64,000 nt of DNA from Burkholderia savannae (GTDB lineage Bacteria; Pseudomonadota; Gammaproteobacteria; Burkholderiales; Burkholderiaceae), in NCBI RefSeq assembly GCF_001524445.2, contig NZ_CP013418.1, positions 496,001 through 560,000 of the forward strand, written 5' to 3'. The position numbers and the translations under genes were made by a program. Shown here piece by piece: positions 33,234-45,916 of the stretch (positions within the stretch are counted from its first letter, which is position 1; every line of letters starts with the position of its first letter). The notes under the pieces were generated by a model. It saw only the letters and a list, made by a program, of their open reading frames with translations, was not told the origin of the DNA and did no database searches.

Positions 33234-35806
33234 GCCGCTTCGGCTCCGACGGATGCCTGCCGGCCGGCGACGCGCTGCAGGTCTTCGATGATCTGCTTCT
33301 GCGACAGCATGCTCAGGTCGATGATTTCACGCGCCTGCGCGACGTAATAGGCGAGTTGCTCGTCACTGCGCGCGAGCGACTTGTCGAGCGCGGCTTCGAT
33401 GCGCTGCAGATGCGCGACGAGCGTGTCGTTCGATTCGCCGAACGACTGGACGGCCGCGCCGAACGCTTCGCCGAGGCTCGCGACTTCGACCGCGCTGCCC
33501 GTCACCTGCGCGGCGACGGCGCCGAGCCTGCCGGTTTCGGCGTCGATCCGCTCGGTGAATTGTGCGCCGACGCGTTGCAACAGGTCGGCGCTCGTCGCGA
33601 CGAGTGCGTCGACGGCCGTGCGCTGCTCGGTCGACGCGTGGTTGACCGCATCGAGAAGGGTTTCGAGCGTGGCGAGCAGCCGGCTTCGCTCCTCGAGCAT
33701 CGCGGTGTCGCGGACCATGCTGTCGGAGAGCTTCTGACGCAGCTCGGCGACGACTTCGGCCGCGGCCTTCGGCGCTTCCGACGCGGCCTGCACGAGCCGG
33801 GAGATCTCGGCGATCGTGTCGCGCGCATGCGCTTGCGTTTGGGCGGAGATGTCGCGTGAGGTTTGCGCGAGCGCGTCGCAGATTTCCTGTTGCCGGTTCG
33901 CGGCGTGCGCGCTCGTTTGTTCCCATTCGGTGCCGAGCTTCGCGGCCATCGTTGCGAGCGAATCGGTCCACGTCGTCAGGCGCTGTTGATCGCGCGATTC
34001 GAGCGTCGTCTGCAAGTTCGAATGCGATTCGCTCATCGTGCGCAGCAGCGCAGCGGTATGTTGCTCGAACGCGGCGGCTTGAGCGGAGATGTCGCGTGCG
34101 GTTTGCGTGAGCGCGTCGCAGATTTCCTGTTGCCGGTTCGCGGCGTGCGCGCTCGTTTGTTCCCATTCGGTGCCGAGCTTCGCGGCCATCGTTGCGAGCG
34201 AATCGGTCCACGTCGTCAGGCGTTGTTGATCGCGCGATTCGAGCGTCGTCTGCAAGTTCGAATGCGATTCGCTCATCGTGCGCAGCAGCGCAGCGGTATG
34301 TTGCTCGAACGCGGCGGCTTGAGCGGAGATGTCGCGCGAGGTTTGCGTGAGCGCGTCGCAGATTTCCTGTTGCCGGTTCGCGGCGTGCACGCTCGTTTGC
34401 TCCCATTCGGTGCCGAGCTTCGCGGCCATCGTTGCGAGCGAATCGGTCCACGCGGCCAGGCGCAGCTCGTCGCGCGACGCCAGATCCTTCTGCAGATCCG
34501 CATGCGATTGGCCCACCGTGCGCAGCAGCGCGGCCGAGTGCTGCTCGAACGTCGCGGCGGCCGCGTCGAGCGCCTGCCGGTTGCGCTCGGCCAGCGTCTC
34601 GTTGGCCCGCTCCTGACGCGACAGCGCGTCGTTCCACGCCGCGGACACGCTGCCCGCCGTCGCGTCGAGGCGCGCCGAGACGCCGTCGAGCAGGCCCGCC
34701 GAGCGTTGCTCGAACGATTCGACGAAGCGGTCCGCCGAGCCGTGCAGGCGCTGCGCGAGCGCGTCGCTTGAGCGCTGATGTTCGTCGAGCGCGTTGCGCC
34801 AGACGTTCGCGACGTTCGTCGCCGTCGCGTCGAAGCCGGCCGACAGCCCGTCGAGCTGCCGCTGCACAGCCTGCGCGACGGCGTCGTGGAGCGCGGTCGT
34901 CTCGCGTGCGAGCGCCGCCATCGTGGTTTCCATGACGGGCTGCAACGCCGAGCCGGCCACGCGCGCGCTCTCGGCGGCGCTGTCCTTCAGCGACTGCCCG
35001 ACCGACGACGCGAGGCGCGCATACGTCTCTTCCGCCTTGCCGAGAAACGCTTGCTGGCCGGCGATCTGCCGCTCGGCCGACGCAATGCCTTGCTGCTCGA
35101 GCGTCGTCATCATCGTCTGCAGCCGATCGACCAGCGTGGGCATCATGTCGGCCTGCCGCTGCAGCAGCCTGAAGGTCTCGTCGCGCTGATGGGCGTGCGA
35201 GTGCACGCGCAGCGTCGTCGCGATCTTCGCGTCGAGCGCCTGCGCGGCCTGGAGCCGCTCGCGCCGGCAAAGCGCGGACAGGAGGCCCAGCATCGCGGAC
35301 GCGGACACGCCGGCGATCGAGGTGCCGAACGCGAATCCGAGCCCCTTGACGGGCGCGGCGAGCGACGCGCGGATCGCATGCAGGTCCGTCGCGCTCTCGA
35401 GCGCGGCGCCGGTGCCCCGGAGCGTCATGACCATGCCGAGGAGCGTGCCCAGCATGCCGAGCAGCACGAGCAGGCCGACCAGATACGGCGTCAGTGCGGG
35501 GCCCGGCAGCGCGACGCGCTCGCCTTCGACGCGCAGGCGCACCGCGTGGCGCAGGCTCGGATGCAGCCGTTCGAGCCACGCCCGCAATTCGGACGGCGGC
35601 TCGGACAGGTCCGCGACCGCGTGCGCGAGCGTGGACGTGGCCTGCTGATAGCGGCGCAGTTCGAGCGCGCCGGCAAGATAGCAGGCGGCGATCACGACGG
35701 TCACGGCGAGCGCGAGCGGATTCGACGCGGCATAGCCCGCGCCGATCCAGCAGACCGCGGCGAGACCGGCGAAAAAGAAAACGAGATGAACGTGATGTCT
35801 GGACAT
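33230..35806 (-). CDS. DUF802 protein: MotA/TolQ-like membrane part with long coiled tail
   Basis: 858 residues. Four hydrophobic helices: 8-25, 30-48, 107-127 and 155-180, the last two containing 'LLVLLGMLGTLLGMVMTLRG' and 'GLGFAFGTSIAGVSASAMLG', in the style of MotA/TolQ/ExbB ion channels. From about 185 to the end it is all helix and coiled coil. Residues about 415-655 contain an 80-residue unit repeated almost unchanged ('MAAKLGTEWEQTS-HAANRQQE', 'AAFEQHTAALLRTMSESHSN'). The pairing with a MotB-like gene 3' of it, by a 4-base overlap, points to a proton- or ion-driven complex with a long cytoplasmic tail, as in ZorA. Its true function is unknown. Confidence 0.88.
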   Translation of the reverse strand: MSRHHVHLVFFFAGLAAVCWIGAGYAASNPLALAVTVVIAACYLAGALELRRYQQATSTLAHAVADLSEPPSELRAWLERLHPSLRHAVRLRVEGERVALPGPALTPYLVGLLVLLGMLGTLLGMVMTLRGTGAALESATDLHAIRASLAAPVKGLGFAFGTSIAGVSASAMLGLLSALCRRERLQAAQALDAKIATTLRVHSHAHQRDETFRLLQRQADMMPTLVDRLQTMMTTLEQQGIASAERQIAGQQAFLGKAEETYARLASSVGQSLKDSAAESARVAGSALQPVMETTMAALARETTALHDAVAQAVQRQLDGLSAGFDATATNVANVWRNALDEHQRSSDALAQRLHGSADRFVESFEQRSAGLLDGVSARLDATAGSVSAAWNDALSRQERANETLAERNRQALDAAAATFEQHSAALLRTVGQSHADLQKDLASRDELRLAAWTDSLATMAAKLGTEWEQTSVHAANRQQEICDALTQTSRDISAQAAAFEQHTAALLRTMSESHSNLQTTLESRDQQRLTTWTDSLATMAAKLGTEWEQTSAHAANRQQEICDALTQTARDISAQAAAFEQHTAALLRTMSESHSNLQTTLESRDQQRLTTWTDSLATMAAKLGTEWEQTSAHAANRQQEICDALAQTSRDISAQTQAHARDTIAEISRLVQAASEAPKAAAEVVAELRQKLSDSMVRDTAMLEERSRLLATLETLLDAVNHASTEQRTAVDALVATSADLLQRVGAQFTERIDAETGRLGAVAAQVTGSAVEVASLGEAFGAAVQSFGESNDTLVAHLQRIEAALDKSLARSDEQLAYYVAQAREIIDLSMLSQKQIIEDLQRVAGRQASVGAEAA
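33843..34562 (-). repeat. 240-bp tandem repeat inside the DUF802 gene
   Basis: gcggagatgtcgcg recurs at 33843, 34083 and 34323, a period of exactly 240 bases (80 codons). The first two copies are almost identical; the third is identical for about 130 bases and then diverges. The unit codes for one stretch of coiled coil. Near identity at the DNA level implies recent duplication or gene conversion. Confidence 0.93.
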
Positions 35807-35816
35807 GGGGGCCCGG

Positions 35817-36575
35817 TTAGCTGGCGCGAAGGGCGGCGAGCAGCCCTTCGACCGGTTGAAAACGAACTTCCAGCTCGGTGAGCAGCACGCTTTGCATATC
35901 CTTGCGGAACGCGTCGAGCCACGCGCCCGGCGTGGCCGCGGCGGCGTTCACGGCGGCGTTGGCTTCGGCGTCGGCAAGGCGTTGCTGCTCGGCCCGGCGC
36001 AGGCGCTCGAAATACGCGCCGAGCAGCTTCGGCACGCACGCGAGCAGGCTCCGCTCGCGCACGGCGAGCGCGCGCTCCATCGTCGCGTCGAGCACCGCGA
36101 GCCGGGCGAGGGCGGGCGTGCGGGCGGCCATCGTCTGCCGCAGGCGGCCGCGCAGGTCGCCGATGTCGATCTCCATCGCCTGCTGCATCGACAGGTAGTC
36201 GTGGCGAAAAAGCGTGAAATCGGCGGGCGCGTCCGCCGCCGCGTCGCGGGCGGCGGACGGCGCGACGCTGTCGCGTCCGGCGGCGAGCGCGCCCGTGCGG
36301 GCGATCGCTTTCGCGAGCGACGCGCGCACGCGCGCGCATTGGCCGCTTGCGTTGTCGCGGTCGCCGTCGCCGTCGGCGCGCGCGCCGGCCGCCGCGGCGG
36401 GCGGACTCATGCCGAGCGCCGACGACAGCGCGATCGCGTCGGTCCACGCGAGCCATTGGCTCAGCCGGTCCGACAGCGACTGCCTGGATTCCGGCACGTC
36501 GGCGTCCGCCAGGCGAGCAAGCAAGCGGATCAGCGCCGGTCCGCCGAGCGCTCTATGTTGCGGGGCTTGCACCAT
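35817..36575 (-). CDS. DUF3348 family protein
   Basis: 252 residues from ATG 36575 (MVQAPQHRALGG); a longer frame from 36638 exists but begins in non-conserved sequence, and neither has a clear ribosome site. The protein is soluble and mainly helical: 'PALIRLLARLADADVPESRQ' near the start, an Ala/Asp-rich middle (85-140), then 'FTLFRHDYLSMQQAMEIDIG', 'LGAYFERLRRAEQQRLADAE' and a C-terminal 'AWLDAFRKDMQSVLLTELEV'. It is first in the operon, 10 bases before DUF802. DUF3348 and DUF802 often occur together in beta- and gamma-proteobacteria by my knowledge; function is not known. Confidence 0.82.
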   Translation of the reverse strand: MVQAPQHRALGGPALIRLLARLADADVPESRQSLSDRLSQWLAWTDAIALSSALGMSPPAAAAGARADGDGDRDNASGQCARVRASLAKAIARTGALAAGRDSVAPSAARDAAADAPADFTLFRHDYLSMQQAMEIDIGDLRGRLRQTMAARTPALARLAVLDATMERALAVRERSLLACVPKLLGAYFERLRRAEQQRLADAEANAAVNAAAATPGAWLDAFRKDMQSVLLTELEVRFQPVEGLLAALRAS

Positions 36576-37227
36576 GCCACGAGTGTCAGTTTCGAAAAAA
36601 GGCAGCAGTTTACACGTTGGCGAGGGGCGGGCCGCCACTTCTTGGCGATCGGCGAGGCCGACGGGCGTCGATGCCTGATGCCGCGGGCGGGCGGATCATC
36701 GTGTCGGGCCGCGCGCAAACGCGCGCGATCGCGCGTGGGGAAGCCGGTTCTCAGCCGGGCGCGCGAGCGAAGGTGGGTGTGGTCCGCCTGCCGGCGCGCC
36801 CGTTGTCGACGGTATTTCGGCTGCATTTCGGCTGCATTTCGGCTGCATTTCGGCTGCATTTTTGCGGCATTCGGCTGCAACTCGCCGAAGACGCGGCTTG
36901 CGCGCGGCGGTCGGGATGCGGTCGGCGTTCTCGATGCGCGCGCGGTGTTCGCGCGCACGACGCCCGTCGACCGCTTCGGCGCGACGCGGATCTCGGCGGG
37001 CGACTGCGCGCCAACCGTTGGGCGTCAGCGCCGTTCGTGTCCGGCGGACGTTCGCCGGGCGGGCCGGCAGCAACCGCTCGCGCGCATGCACGCCCGGGGA
37101 TTGCGCGCTTGCGCGCCCGAGCGATCACGGATCGCGGCGCATGCGTCATCGAACGCGATCGCTCGGCGGCGGCGCGGCAAGCGCGGACGCACCGCGTGTT
37201 CGCGCGGACGTTGCGCGCCGCGCACGC
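36576..37227. other. Spacer with an 11-bp tandem repeat
   Basis: About 650 bases upstream of the DUF3348 operon. Four exact copies of atttcggctgc occupy 36814-36857, with decayed copies after them. No gene is convincing. The operon promoter should be in the first part, but I cannot identify it. Confidence 0.6.
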
Positions 37228-39583
<2,356 letters not shown>

Positions 39584-39649
39584 ATTCACGAAATGCCCCG
39601 AAGGTGGATGGCGGCGATGCGGGCGGCCCGCGCCGCCGCCGGTCGGCGG

Positions 39650-40534
39650 TTAGTCGAGCTTGCTCGCCTGAGGTCCGGATACCGGAATCTCCATGCGATC
39701 CGAGCCGAAGAAGATGTTGCCGCTGTAGATCCGGCTCATCTCGACGATGACGCGCTCGCGCACGCCCGGCTTGTCGAACTGCTCCGTCACGTGCGAGATG
39801 ACGAGATTCTTCGCGTTTGCCTGCCGGGCCGCCTGCGCCACCTCGAGATGGCCGGCCGTGAAAGCGGCGAACGTCCTGCTGGGCGCGGTGCCGCTCAGGT
39901 AGTGGCACATGTGCACGAGCACGTCGCAATCCTTCGCGAGCCGATCGAGCGCCGGGCACGGGCCGGTGTCGCCCGAATACACGATCGACTGGCCGTCGTG
40001 ATCGATTCGATAGCCGTACGAAACGAGATGGGGCGCGAAGTGATTCACGGCAACGGCCTGCACGGTCCATTCGTTTTCAGTAACCGTCGCGAGCGGCGAC
40101 AGCTCCGTGACGACCGGCCGCGGCCGCGCGCGCGCGCCTTCGCCGCCGCGCGCGCGATACACGTCGATGCTCGCCTGGTTCTCCGTGCGCGAAACGAGAT
40201 CCGGGCCGAAAGCGCCGTCGTCGCCGAACAGGCGATCGGTGATTTTCCGCAGCGGCGGCGGCCCGTACACCTTCAGCTCCGGGATTCTGCCCGCGCCCTG
40301 ATCCCACCGCGTGAGCAGAAGCCGCGGGTAGTCGCCCATGTGATCGTAGTGGTGATGGCTGAAGAACGCATGCGAGATGCGCGTCGCGGGAACGCCGAGT
40401 TCGAGCAGGCGATGGTGCGAGCCGAATCCGTGATCGAACACGATGTAGTCGCCGCCCGCTTCGACGAGATAGCCCGAGCACATCCGGCTGGTTGAGGGCG
40501 TGGGCGTGCCGGTGCCCAAGAGCCACAGTTTCAT
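39650..40534 (-). CDS. MBL-fold metallohydrolase (RNase Z-like group)
   Basis: 294 residues. The metal motif HxHxDH is 'SHHHYDHMGDY' (His60, His62, Asp64, His65), and later ligands are seen in 'HMCHYLSG', 'YSGDTG' and 'VISHVTEQF'. The layout is like RNase Z/ElaC and related arylsulfatase- or lactonase-type enzymes, with an N-terminal 'LLGTGTPTPSTSR'. No signal peptide, so it is cytosolic. It is divergent from a LysR gene 115 bases away, which probably controls it. Which substrate it cuts is open. Confidence 0.88.
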   Translation of the reverse strand: MKLWLLGTGTPTPSTSRMCSGYLVEAGGDYIVFDHGFGSHHRLLELGVPATRISHAFFSHHHYDHMGDYPRLLLTRWDQGAGRIPELKVYGPPPLRKITDRLFGDDGAFGPDLVSRTENQASIDVYRARGGEGARARPRPVVTELSPLATVTENEWTVQAVAVNHFAPHLVSYGYRIDHDGQSIVYSGDTGPCPALDRLAKDCDVLVHMCHYLSGTAPSRTFAAFTAGHLEVAQAARQANAKNLVISHVTEQFDKPGVRERVIVEMSRIYSGNIFFGSDRMEIPVSGPQASKLD

Positions 40535-40649
40535 CTGACCTCCAAGTCACGAGTCGTGGTGCGTGCCGCACCTGTGAGCCCGATACTAGTTCGGCCATAT
40601 AACTCGGCATTGAAATATACTGAACGCGCGATAACCAAATGGAAACGCC
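40535..40649. promoter_or_regulatory. Divergent control region of MBL hydrolase and LysR regulator
   Basis: 115 bases, AT-rich in the centre (gccatataactcggcattgaaatatac). LysR regulators normally bind the region between themselves and a divergent target. The segment 'atataactcggcattgaaatat' has a T-rich/A-rich dyad that fits such a box loosely. Confidence 0.4.
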
Positions 40650-41588
40650 ATGCGAAGCCGGGACGAGCAGCTGTTGGCCGCGTTGACGCAGCGGCTGAAA
40701 GCGCGGCACTTCGTGCTGCTGTCGTCGATTCATCGCCATCGTACGCTGCGCAAGGTGGCCGACGAGATGAACCTCAGCCAGCCGGCGATCACGAAGGCGT
40801 TGCAGGAACTGGAGGAGATCGTCGGTGCGGCGCTCTTCGAGCGGACCGCGCGAGGGCTCGTGCCGACGCCGGCCGCCGACATGCTCGTGTCGCGAAGCGC
40901 CGCCTTCCTGGCGGATCTGCGCAATCTCGCGGGCGATCTCACGGCGATCGAGGACGGCTTTCACGGCGTCGTGAGGATCGGCGTCATCCATTTCATTGCG
41001 TACGGCATCCTGACGAAAGCGATGGATGCGCTGCGGGAGCGCGGATTCAACTATCGCTTCGCGGTGCGCGACGGCGACACCGATACGGTGGTCGGCATGC
41101 TGCGGCGTCACGAGATCGACTGCGCGATCGCGCGGCTCACGCACGAAAGCGCCGGCGAGATCGAGCAGGAGGTCCTCTACGTTCAGCAGCCCGTACTGCT
41201 TTCGAGCCGCGGCTACCGCGCTCCGAAGGGCCGGGGCGCGACGATCGACGCGGTCGCCGGCGCGCAATGGGTCCTGCCGCCGAAGGCCACGCCGACGCGG
41301 CGCGCGTTCGACGAGATGCTCGTCAGGCGCGGCGTCGTGATCGGCGAGCCGCTCGTCGAAACGACGTCGGTGACGGTCATCGAGGCCGTGCTGGCCGCGA
41401 ACGACGAAGCCGTCACGATGCTGCCGCGCGACCTGGCGGAGGAAGTCGCGCACGGCGGCGCGTGCCGCATCCTGCCGATCGATCTCGATTTCGCGCTGCC
41501 GGCCGTGTGCCTCGTCACGCGGCAGGACATGGCGGGCGACCGGACGCTCGACGCGCTCAAGCGCGCGATCCGGGCGGCCGCGGCGTAG
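40650..41588 (+). CDS. LysR-family transcriptional regulator
   Basis: 312 residues. The DNA-binding helix-turn-helix is 'TLRKVADEMNLSQPAITKAL' (about 32-51) and the linker helix follows. The substrate-binding domain starts at about 95 ('VVRIGVIHFIAYGILTKAMD'). Member of the GbpR/CbnR-like group by style. It is divergent from the MBL hydrolase and would control it. Ligand unknown. Confidence 0.92.
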   Translation: MRSRDEQLLAALTQRLKARHFVLLSSIHRHRTLRKVADEMNLSQPAITKALQELEEIVGAALFERTARGLVPTPAADMLVSRSAAFLADLRNLAGDLTAIEDGFHGVVRIGVIHFIAYGILTKAMDALRERGFNYRFAVRDGDTDTVVGMLRRHEIDCAIARLTHESAGEIEQEVLYVQQPVLLSSRGYRAPKGRGATIDAVAGAQWVLPPKATPTRRAFDEMLVRRGVVIGEPLVETTSVTVIEAVLAANDEAVTMLPRDLAEEVAHGGACRILPIDLDFALPAVCLVTRQDMAGDRTLDALKRAIRAAAA

Positions 41589-41772
41589 CGGCGCGGCGGC
41601 GCGAACGACGTGTTCCGGATACTTTGCGGATGGGGGCGACGCGCATCGGGGCGACGTCGGCGAGCTGCCCGCCGATGAGCCGCTCTCGCGCCGCGTATGC
41701 GTCATGCATGCGCACGCGATCGGCTAAGATACGCCCCGCCGAACTTTTCCCCGACCATACGGAGTGACAGCA

Positions 41773-42105
41773 GTGATTCAGCCGACCCGCGCATTCAAGG
41801 ACAACCTCGCCCAATTGCCCGCCATCGACGGCATCGAGCGCATCGATCTCGTCGACGCGAAGGGCGCGGTGGTGGCGAGCATCGAGAACAAGCCGGGCAA
41901 GCAGGGCTCGCTGGCCGTGTATCACTATCTGCGCGAGACGTTCGGCGCGCTCGACGCCGACGCCGCCGAGCACGGCCTCGCGGTGTTCGCCGAGCACACC
42001 GCCGATGCGCGCGACCGTCCGGGCGCGCATCCGAACGTCGACCGGCTGCTCGCGATCGCGGCGGGCGGCGAGGCGCTGCGCATCGACGTCGTCGCGCGAG
42101 CCTGA
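41773..42105 (+). CDS. DUF2322 family protein
   Basis: 110 residues. GTG 41773 is chosen because GGAG (41761-41764) is at the right distance; another in-frame GTG at 41764 lies inside that site. The sequence 'FKDNLAQLPAIDGIERIDLV' and 'GKQGSLAVYHYLRETFGAL' matches what I know of DUF2322, small soluble proteins of about 105 residues in beta- and gamma-proteobacteria. No function is known. It is a single gene between the LysR gene and the convergent metalloprotease. Confidence 0.78.
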   Translation: MIQPTRAFKDNLAQLPAIDGIERIDLVDAKGAVVASIENKPGKQGSLAVYHYLRETFGALDADAAEHGLAVFAEHTADARDRPGAHPNVDRLLAIAAGGEALRIDVVARA

Positions 42106-42166
42106 ACGGTGCGCCGCGCGCCCGGGCTTCGCGTCGGGCCGCGCCGCGCGCCCGAGCGCCGCGACG

Positions 42167-44104
42167 TCACCGGCTGAGCAGCACGGTCGGATTCGCGGGC
42201 ATGCCGTTCCACACCGTCGGTGTGTCGAGCAGCTCGATCTTGCCGATGGGCTGGTCGCCCGGCACGTTGATCGCCCACACGCGCAAGCTGCTGCCGCTGA
42301 GCGGATTGGCCGCGTTGGCGTTGTCGACGGTGGGCGTCCACCACGCACGGAATCCGCCCTGCAGCACGCGATACGCGCGGCTGCCGTCCGCATACGTGAC
42401 GCGCAGCGTGTAGTCGCAGCCGCTGCCTTTGCAGTACCACGGATACGTGCCCTTATCGACGGTGATCGCCTGGCGGTCCGCCGCGGAGGTCGGATCGAAC
42501 GTCGCGATCAGGTTCCCCGTGTACGTGAACGGCGGATAGATGTACGACGCGCCCGCCGAACCGGCCTTGCTGAAGCTCACGATGATCGTGTGCACCGGCA
42601 CGCCGGTTCGCACGGGCAGATTCTGGTTGACGCCGTAGAGCCCCTTGCCGTCGGTCGTCGGCGTGTACGGCGCGCGCGCCTGCGCGGCCGCGTCCCACTT
42701 GCTGTAGCCGCTGGGCGAAGCGGGATCGATCAGCACGCGCGATTCGATCCATGCCTGCATCCGGCCCGTGTTGTAGTCCGAGAACGTCGCGAACTTGTAG
42801 CCGCTCGATTGATCGCCGGCGCCGCTTTGCATGGGGTCCTGCTTGTAGCAGCGGCCCTGCGCGTCGACCTGATGCGAGCTCGCGCACTTCGCATGGCTCG
42901 ACGCGGTGGCGGGCACGAGCACGTCGAGGAACTCGCGGCGGTTCGGGTCGTAGCCCCACGCCGATCCGTTCAGGCTGCCGCCCGCGTACGGATAGGCGCC
43001 CTTCGCATATTCGTCTCCCGCGTGGCCGAGGCCGAACGCGTGCCCCTGTTCGTGAATGAAGATGCCGGTGTAACGATGATCGCCGACCGACGCGCCCGAG
43101 CCGACGCCGCCCAGTCCGCCGCCGAGGTTCGCGAACTTCCCGCTCGAATTCAGCGCGAGCAGCGGCGCGTAGTACTGATCGTTGAGTGCGCCGTCGCCGT
43201 TCGCGGTGCGCATGCTCGAAATCAGCGTGAGCATCGCGCTCATCACGCCGTAGCCGTCCTTCTGCTGATCGAGCGCGGTCACCGCATAGGCGGGCTGAGC
43301 CGCGCCGGCGCGATCGGCGCGCGGACCGACGACGACCGTCGCGAGGCTGAAGCGCCCGGCCGGGTGCGTGCGGACCTTCACGTCCGACGTCGGCCATTTC
43401 GCGGAGATCTCCTGCTGCGTGGCGGCGTCGGGCGCCTGCGTCGCGGACAGCGGCGGCGAATTGGCGTCGTCGGCGCCGAACAGATAGAACGGCAGGATCG
43501 TCAGTTGCACGTCGGCGTCGGTGCCGAACACCGGGGCCTGCGCGACGCTCGGCGTGTAGTTGGCCGCCGACACGCTGAACGAGACGCTCGGCACCATCCA
43601 CGCGGCGGGCACGACGGCGCTCCAGCGGTCGCCCGCATACGCGCGGCCGTTGGACTCGGTCGGCGGCAGCGCGGACGGCGGGTTCAGCGCCAGCGCGCCG
43701 AGCTTCGCGCCGTTGCGCCACGCTTGCAGGACGGGCTGCGCGGCGTCCGCCTGGCCGATGGCGACCAATGCGAGCGCGTCGCGCCCGCCGATCAGGCGAA
43801 GCCTCGTGCTGGCATTCGGGAGCGCCCAGCTCAAGCCGCCGCTCGGCACCACGTGAGTCTGCGCGAATTCCAGCTTGTCGATCGAGATCTGCCCGATCGA
43901 CGTGCTGCTGGAAGGCGGCGTGGGCGTGACGCCCGGCGTATTGCCGGCCGTTTCGGGGGCGTTCGTCGTCGCGGGCGCGGCGGGTGCGGCGGCGCCGTTC
44001 GCATTCGACGCATCGGAGGAGCCGTCGCCTCCGCACGCGGCGAGCAGCAGGGCGGAAAGCGAAGCGGCGAGGGCGGCTCGCGACGTGATGCGAGTGGTCG
44101 TCAT
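42167..44104 (-). CDS. M66-type (StcE/TagA-like) metalloprotease lipoprotein
   Basis: 645 residues. The N-terminus is a lipoprotein signal: [18 protein letters not shown] with Cys at the cut site, so it is exported and lipid-anchored. A Ser/Ala/Pro-rich linker (25-75) follows. The zinc motif HEXXHXXGXXH is exact: [11 protein letters not shown] starting at His351, followed by 'AGDEY', typical of metzincins of family M66, whose known members cleave heavily glycosylated host proteins such as mucins. Further on, '[13 protein letters not shown]'-like residues and a C-terminal beta domain complete it. Family members are often longer (about 880), so this form is compact. A host-directed role is inferred only. 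Confidence 0.9.
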   Translation of the reverse strand: MTTTRITSRAALAASLSALLLAACGGDGSSDASNANGAAAPAAPATTNAPETAGNTPGVTPTPPSSSTSIGQISIDKLEFAQTHVVPSGGLSWALPNASTRLRLIGGRDALALVAIGQADAAQPVLQAWRNGAKLGALALNPPSALPPTESNGRAYAGDRWSAVVPAAWMVPSVSFSVSAANYTPSVAQAPVFGTDADVQLTILPFYLFGADDANSPPLSATQAPDAATQQEISAKWPTSDVKVRTHPAGRFSLATVVVGPRADRAGAAQPAYAVTALDQQKDGYGVMSAMLTLISSMRTANGDGALNDQYYAPLLALNSSGKFANLGGGLGGVGSGASVGDHRYTGIFIHEQGHAFGLGHAGDEYAKGAYPYAGGSLNGSAWGYDPNRREFLDVLVPATASSHAKCASSHQVDAQGRCYKQDPMQSGAGDQSSGYKFATFSDYNTGRMQAWIESRVLIDPASPSGYSKWDAAAQARAPYTPTTDGKGLYGVNQNLPVRTGVPVHTIIVSFSKAGSAGASYIYPPFTYTGNLIATFDPTSAADRQAITVDKGTYPWYCKGSGCDYTLRVTYADGSRAYRVLQGGFRAWWTPTVDNANAANPLSGSSLRVWAINVPGDQPIGKIELLDTPTVWNGMPANPTVLLSR

Positions 44105-45082
44105 GTGCGTTGTGTCGTTGTTGGAAAAGGGGTGGTGGAGCGTGTGCGGCAGATCGGCCGTCGGTCGGGCCGGGGCCGGGACGGCGGTCTTCTCGCGCGT
44201 GTCGTTTCTCGTTTCTCGAATCGATTCGATTCGATTCGATTCGATTCGGCCCGGCTCGGCTCGTTTCGAAGCGCCGCCGTCACCGCGGCATCGGCACCGG
44301 ATGCGCGGACGCGGCGTCGAACGGGAAGGCTGAAGCGTGCCGTGACGTCGGCGCGGGCGTGTTCTTCATTTGCTCTGTACTCCGGATGACATGCGGAACG
44401 TGAAATCCTGCGCATGATAAACGCAACGCATCGTGAAGATATTGACGCGTCGTGCATGTCGTCGCTCGGTGCTCCTCGCTCGGTGCCCGATGGTCGTCGC
44501 GGATGTCGAAAACGGGGCGCGCCGTTCAGACATGTTCGGCATGTCCAAGCATGGCCTGCGGCGAGCGTGCGATGCGCGCATTCGACGAAGCCCGCGTCGC
44601 AGCGCATGGCGCATGAGCGATTGCGCGTCGGTCGGCACGGTTTCGTCGCGCGCCGTGGCGATCATCGTGGGCGATCGGATTCGAACGAGATCGCGCAGGC
44701 GCCTGGTCATGGCGCGCCGGCTAATCGGCGGCGATCTGTGCGATGGCGAATGATCGATTGCCGGGCGCGGTGTGCGCCGTGAATCTCGAGCGCGTCGTTT
44801 CCGCGAGCAAGCGGCGGCGGCCGCATCGAGCGTGATTGCCGATTCTTGGATCGATGCGCGGGATCGTTCGGACGACTTGTCGGCGTGGGCGTTGAATGCG
44901 GGAGACGGCGGGCGGTTCGGCTCGAATGGTCGGTGCGCGAGCGCCGCTTTTCACGCGGGCGGCGCGCACCCGAGCGACGCGCGTGGTCCGCCGCGGCAGC
45001 GGCGAGATGGGCCGCTCATTGGCCGCTCATGGGCGCGACTCGGCTGCGGCCGCGCGGGCTTCCGCAACATCCGATGCCGCTC

Positions 45083-45110
45083 TAGACGACCGGTCTAATT
45101 GTGCTATGAT
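45083..45110 (+). promoter_or_regulatory. TetR/NemR-like operator 1 overlapping a promoter
   Basis: tagac-gaccg-gtcta at 45083-45097 is a 15-bp dyad. TATGAT at 45105-45110, eight bases further, looks like a -10 box, and an ATG at 45118 follows. This is how a self-repressed TetR gene usually begins, but the frame from that ATG stops after 13 codons. Confidence 0.65.
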
Positions 45111-45916
45111 GCGCGCCATGATCTTTCGCTCGACTGCGCACGTGCGCCGCGCGTCCTGAACGCCGCGACGCGAGGCCGATCGCGCTTCCGCACTGGGTTT
45201 TGGCGGGCTGGCTCGAGCGAAATGCTCGCGGCGGAGGACATCCCGAAAGAGGTGCTCCGCCGCTGCCTCGATTTGACGGAGGCTTTGTAGGAAGCGTTCG
45301 GCGGAGCGCGGTCCGGCGCCTGTTCGGGCGGCTGCCTCGCGCGTCGCGCGCGCGGCTGGCCGGCCGGGGCGGGCGCGGTGCACTCGAGGCGCGCGCAGGC
45401 GCAACGGGCCGAACACTCGGCACGGCGACGATGCGGAGTGTGTTGACGCGCGGCTTCGACGCGGGCCGCGAATCGTCGCGCGTTACGCGGCCAGCGTCGA
45501 AGCCTCGCGCGCTGATGGTTCGCTCGAGCGGATCGCACGCCGGTGCACGGCGGCCTGCGGCGCTGCGTTGGCAGGCTGTTGAAAAGCCGGCTTGCGAGGT
45601 GCTCGCACGTGGTTTTCGGGGATGGTCTCACACCCCTTGCCCGAGTCGCACGAGCGGTTTTTCGTGCGTTCCGAGAGGTCGACAAGTTGTGTTTTGCCGC
45701 CCCCTCGCAGAAAGAATTTCAACGGCGCGCCGGGCACGGCGGCCCGGCGACCCGGCGATGGCGACGCGGCATCGAAACGATGCCGCGCAGCTGGAGGCCG
45801 CTTGAAGCCGTGGCGGCGGCGACGTCGCCGCGCATGGATGTGCCGCAGCCGAGTCGTCGATCGGCCGGGCATCGAAGCAAGGCGCGCATGAGCGTGCCTT
45901 CTTTTGAGTCCGTTTA

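Noticed and set aside
33843..34562. Long, regularly spaced direct repeats as a CRISPR array
   Set aside because: The repeats are 240 bp, contiguous without unique spacers, and lie in frame inside a coding gene.
44433..44753. A 106-codon plus-strand frame in the gene-poor stretch
   Set aside because: No ribosome site, Arg-rich composition and no recognisable motif; other frames here are equally open.
45104..45685. Minus-strand frame between the two palindromes as the missing repressor
   Set aside because: No helix-turn-helix; composition is Arg/Ala/Pro-rich like other GC-driven frames.
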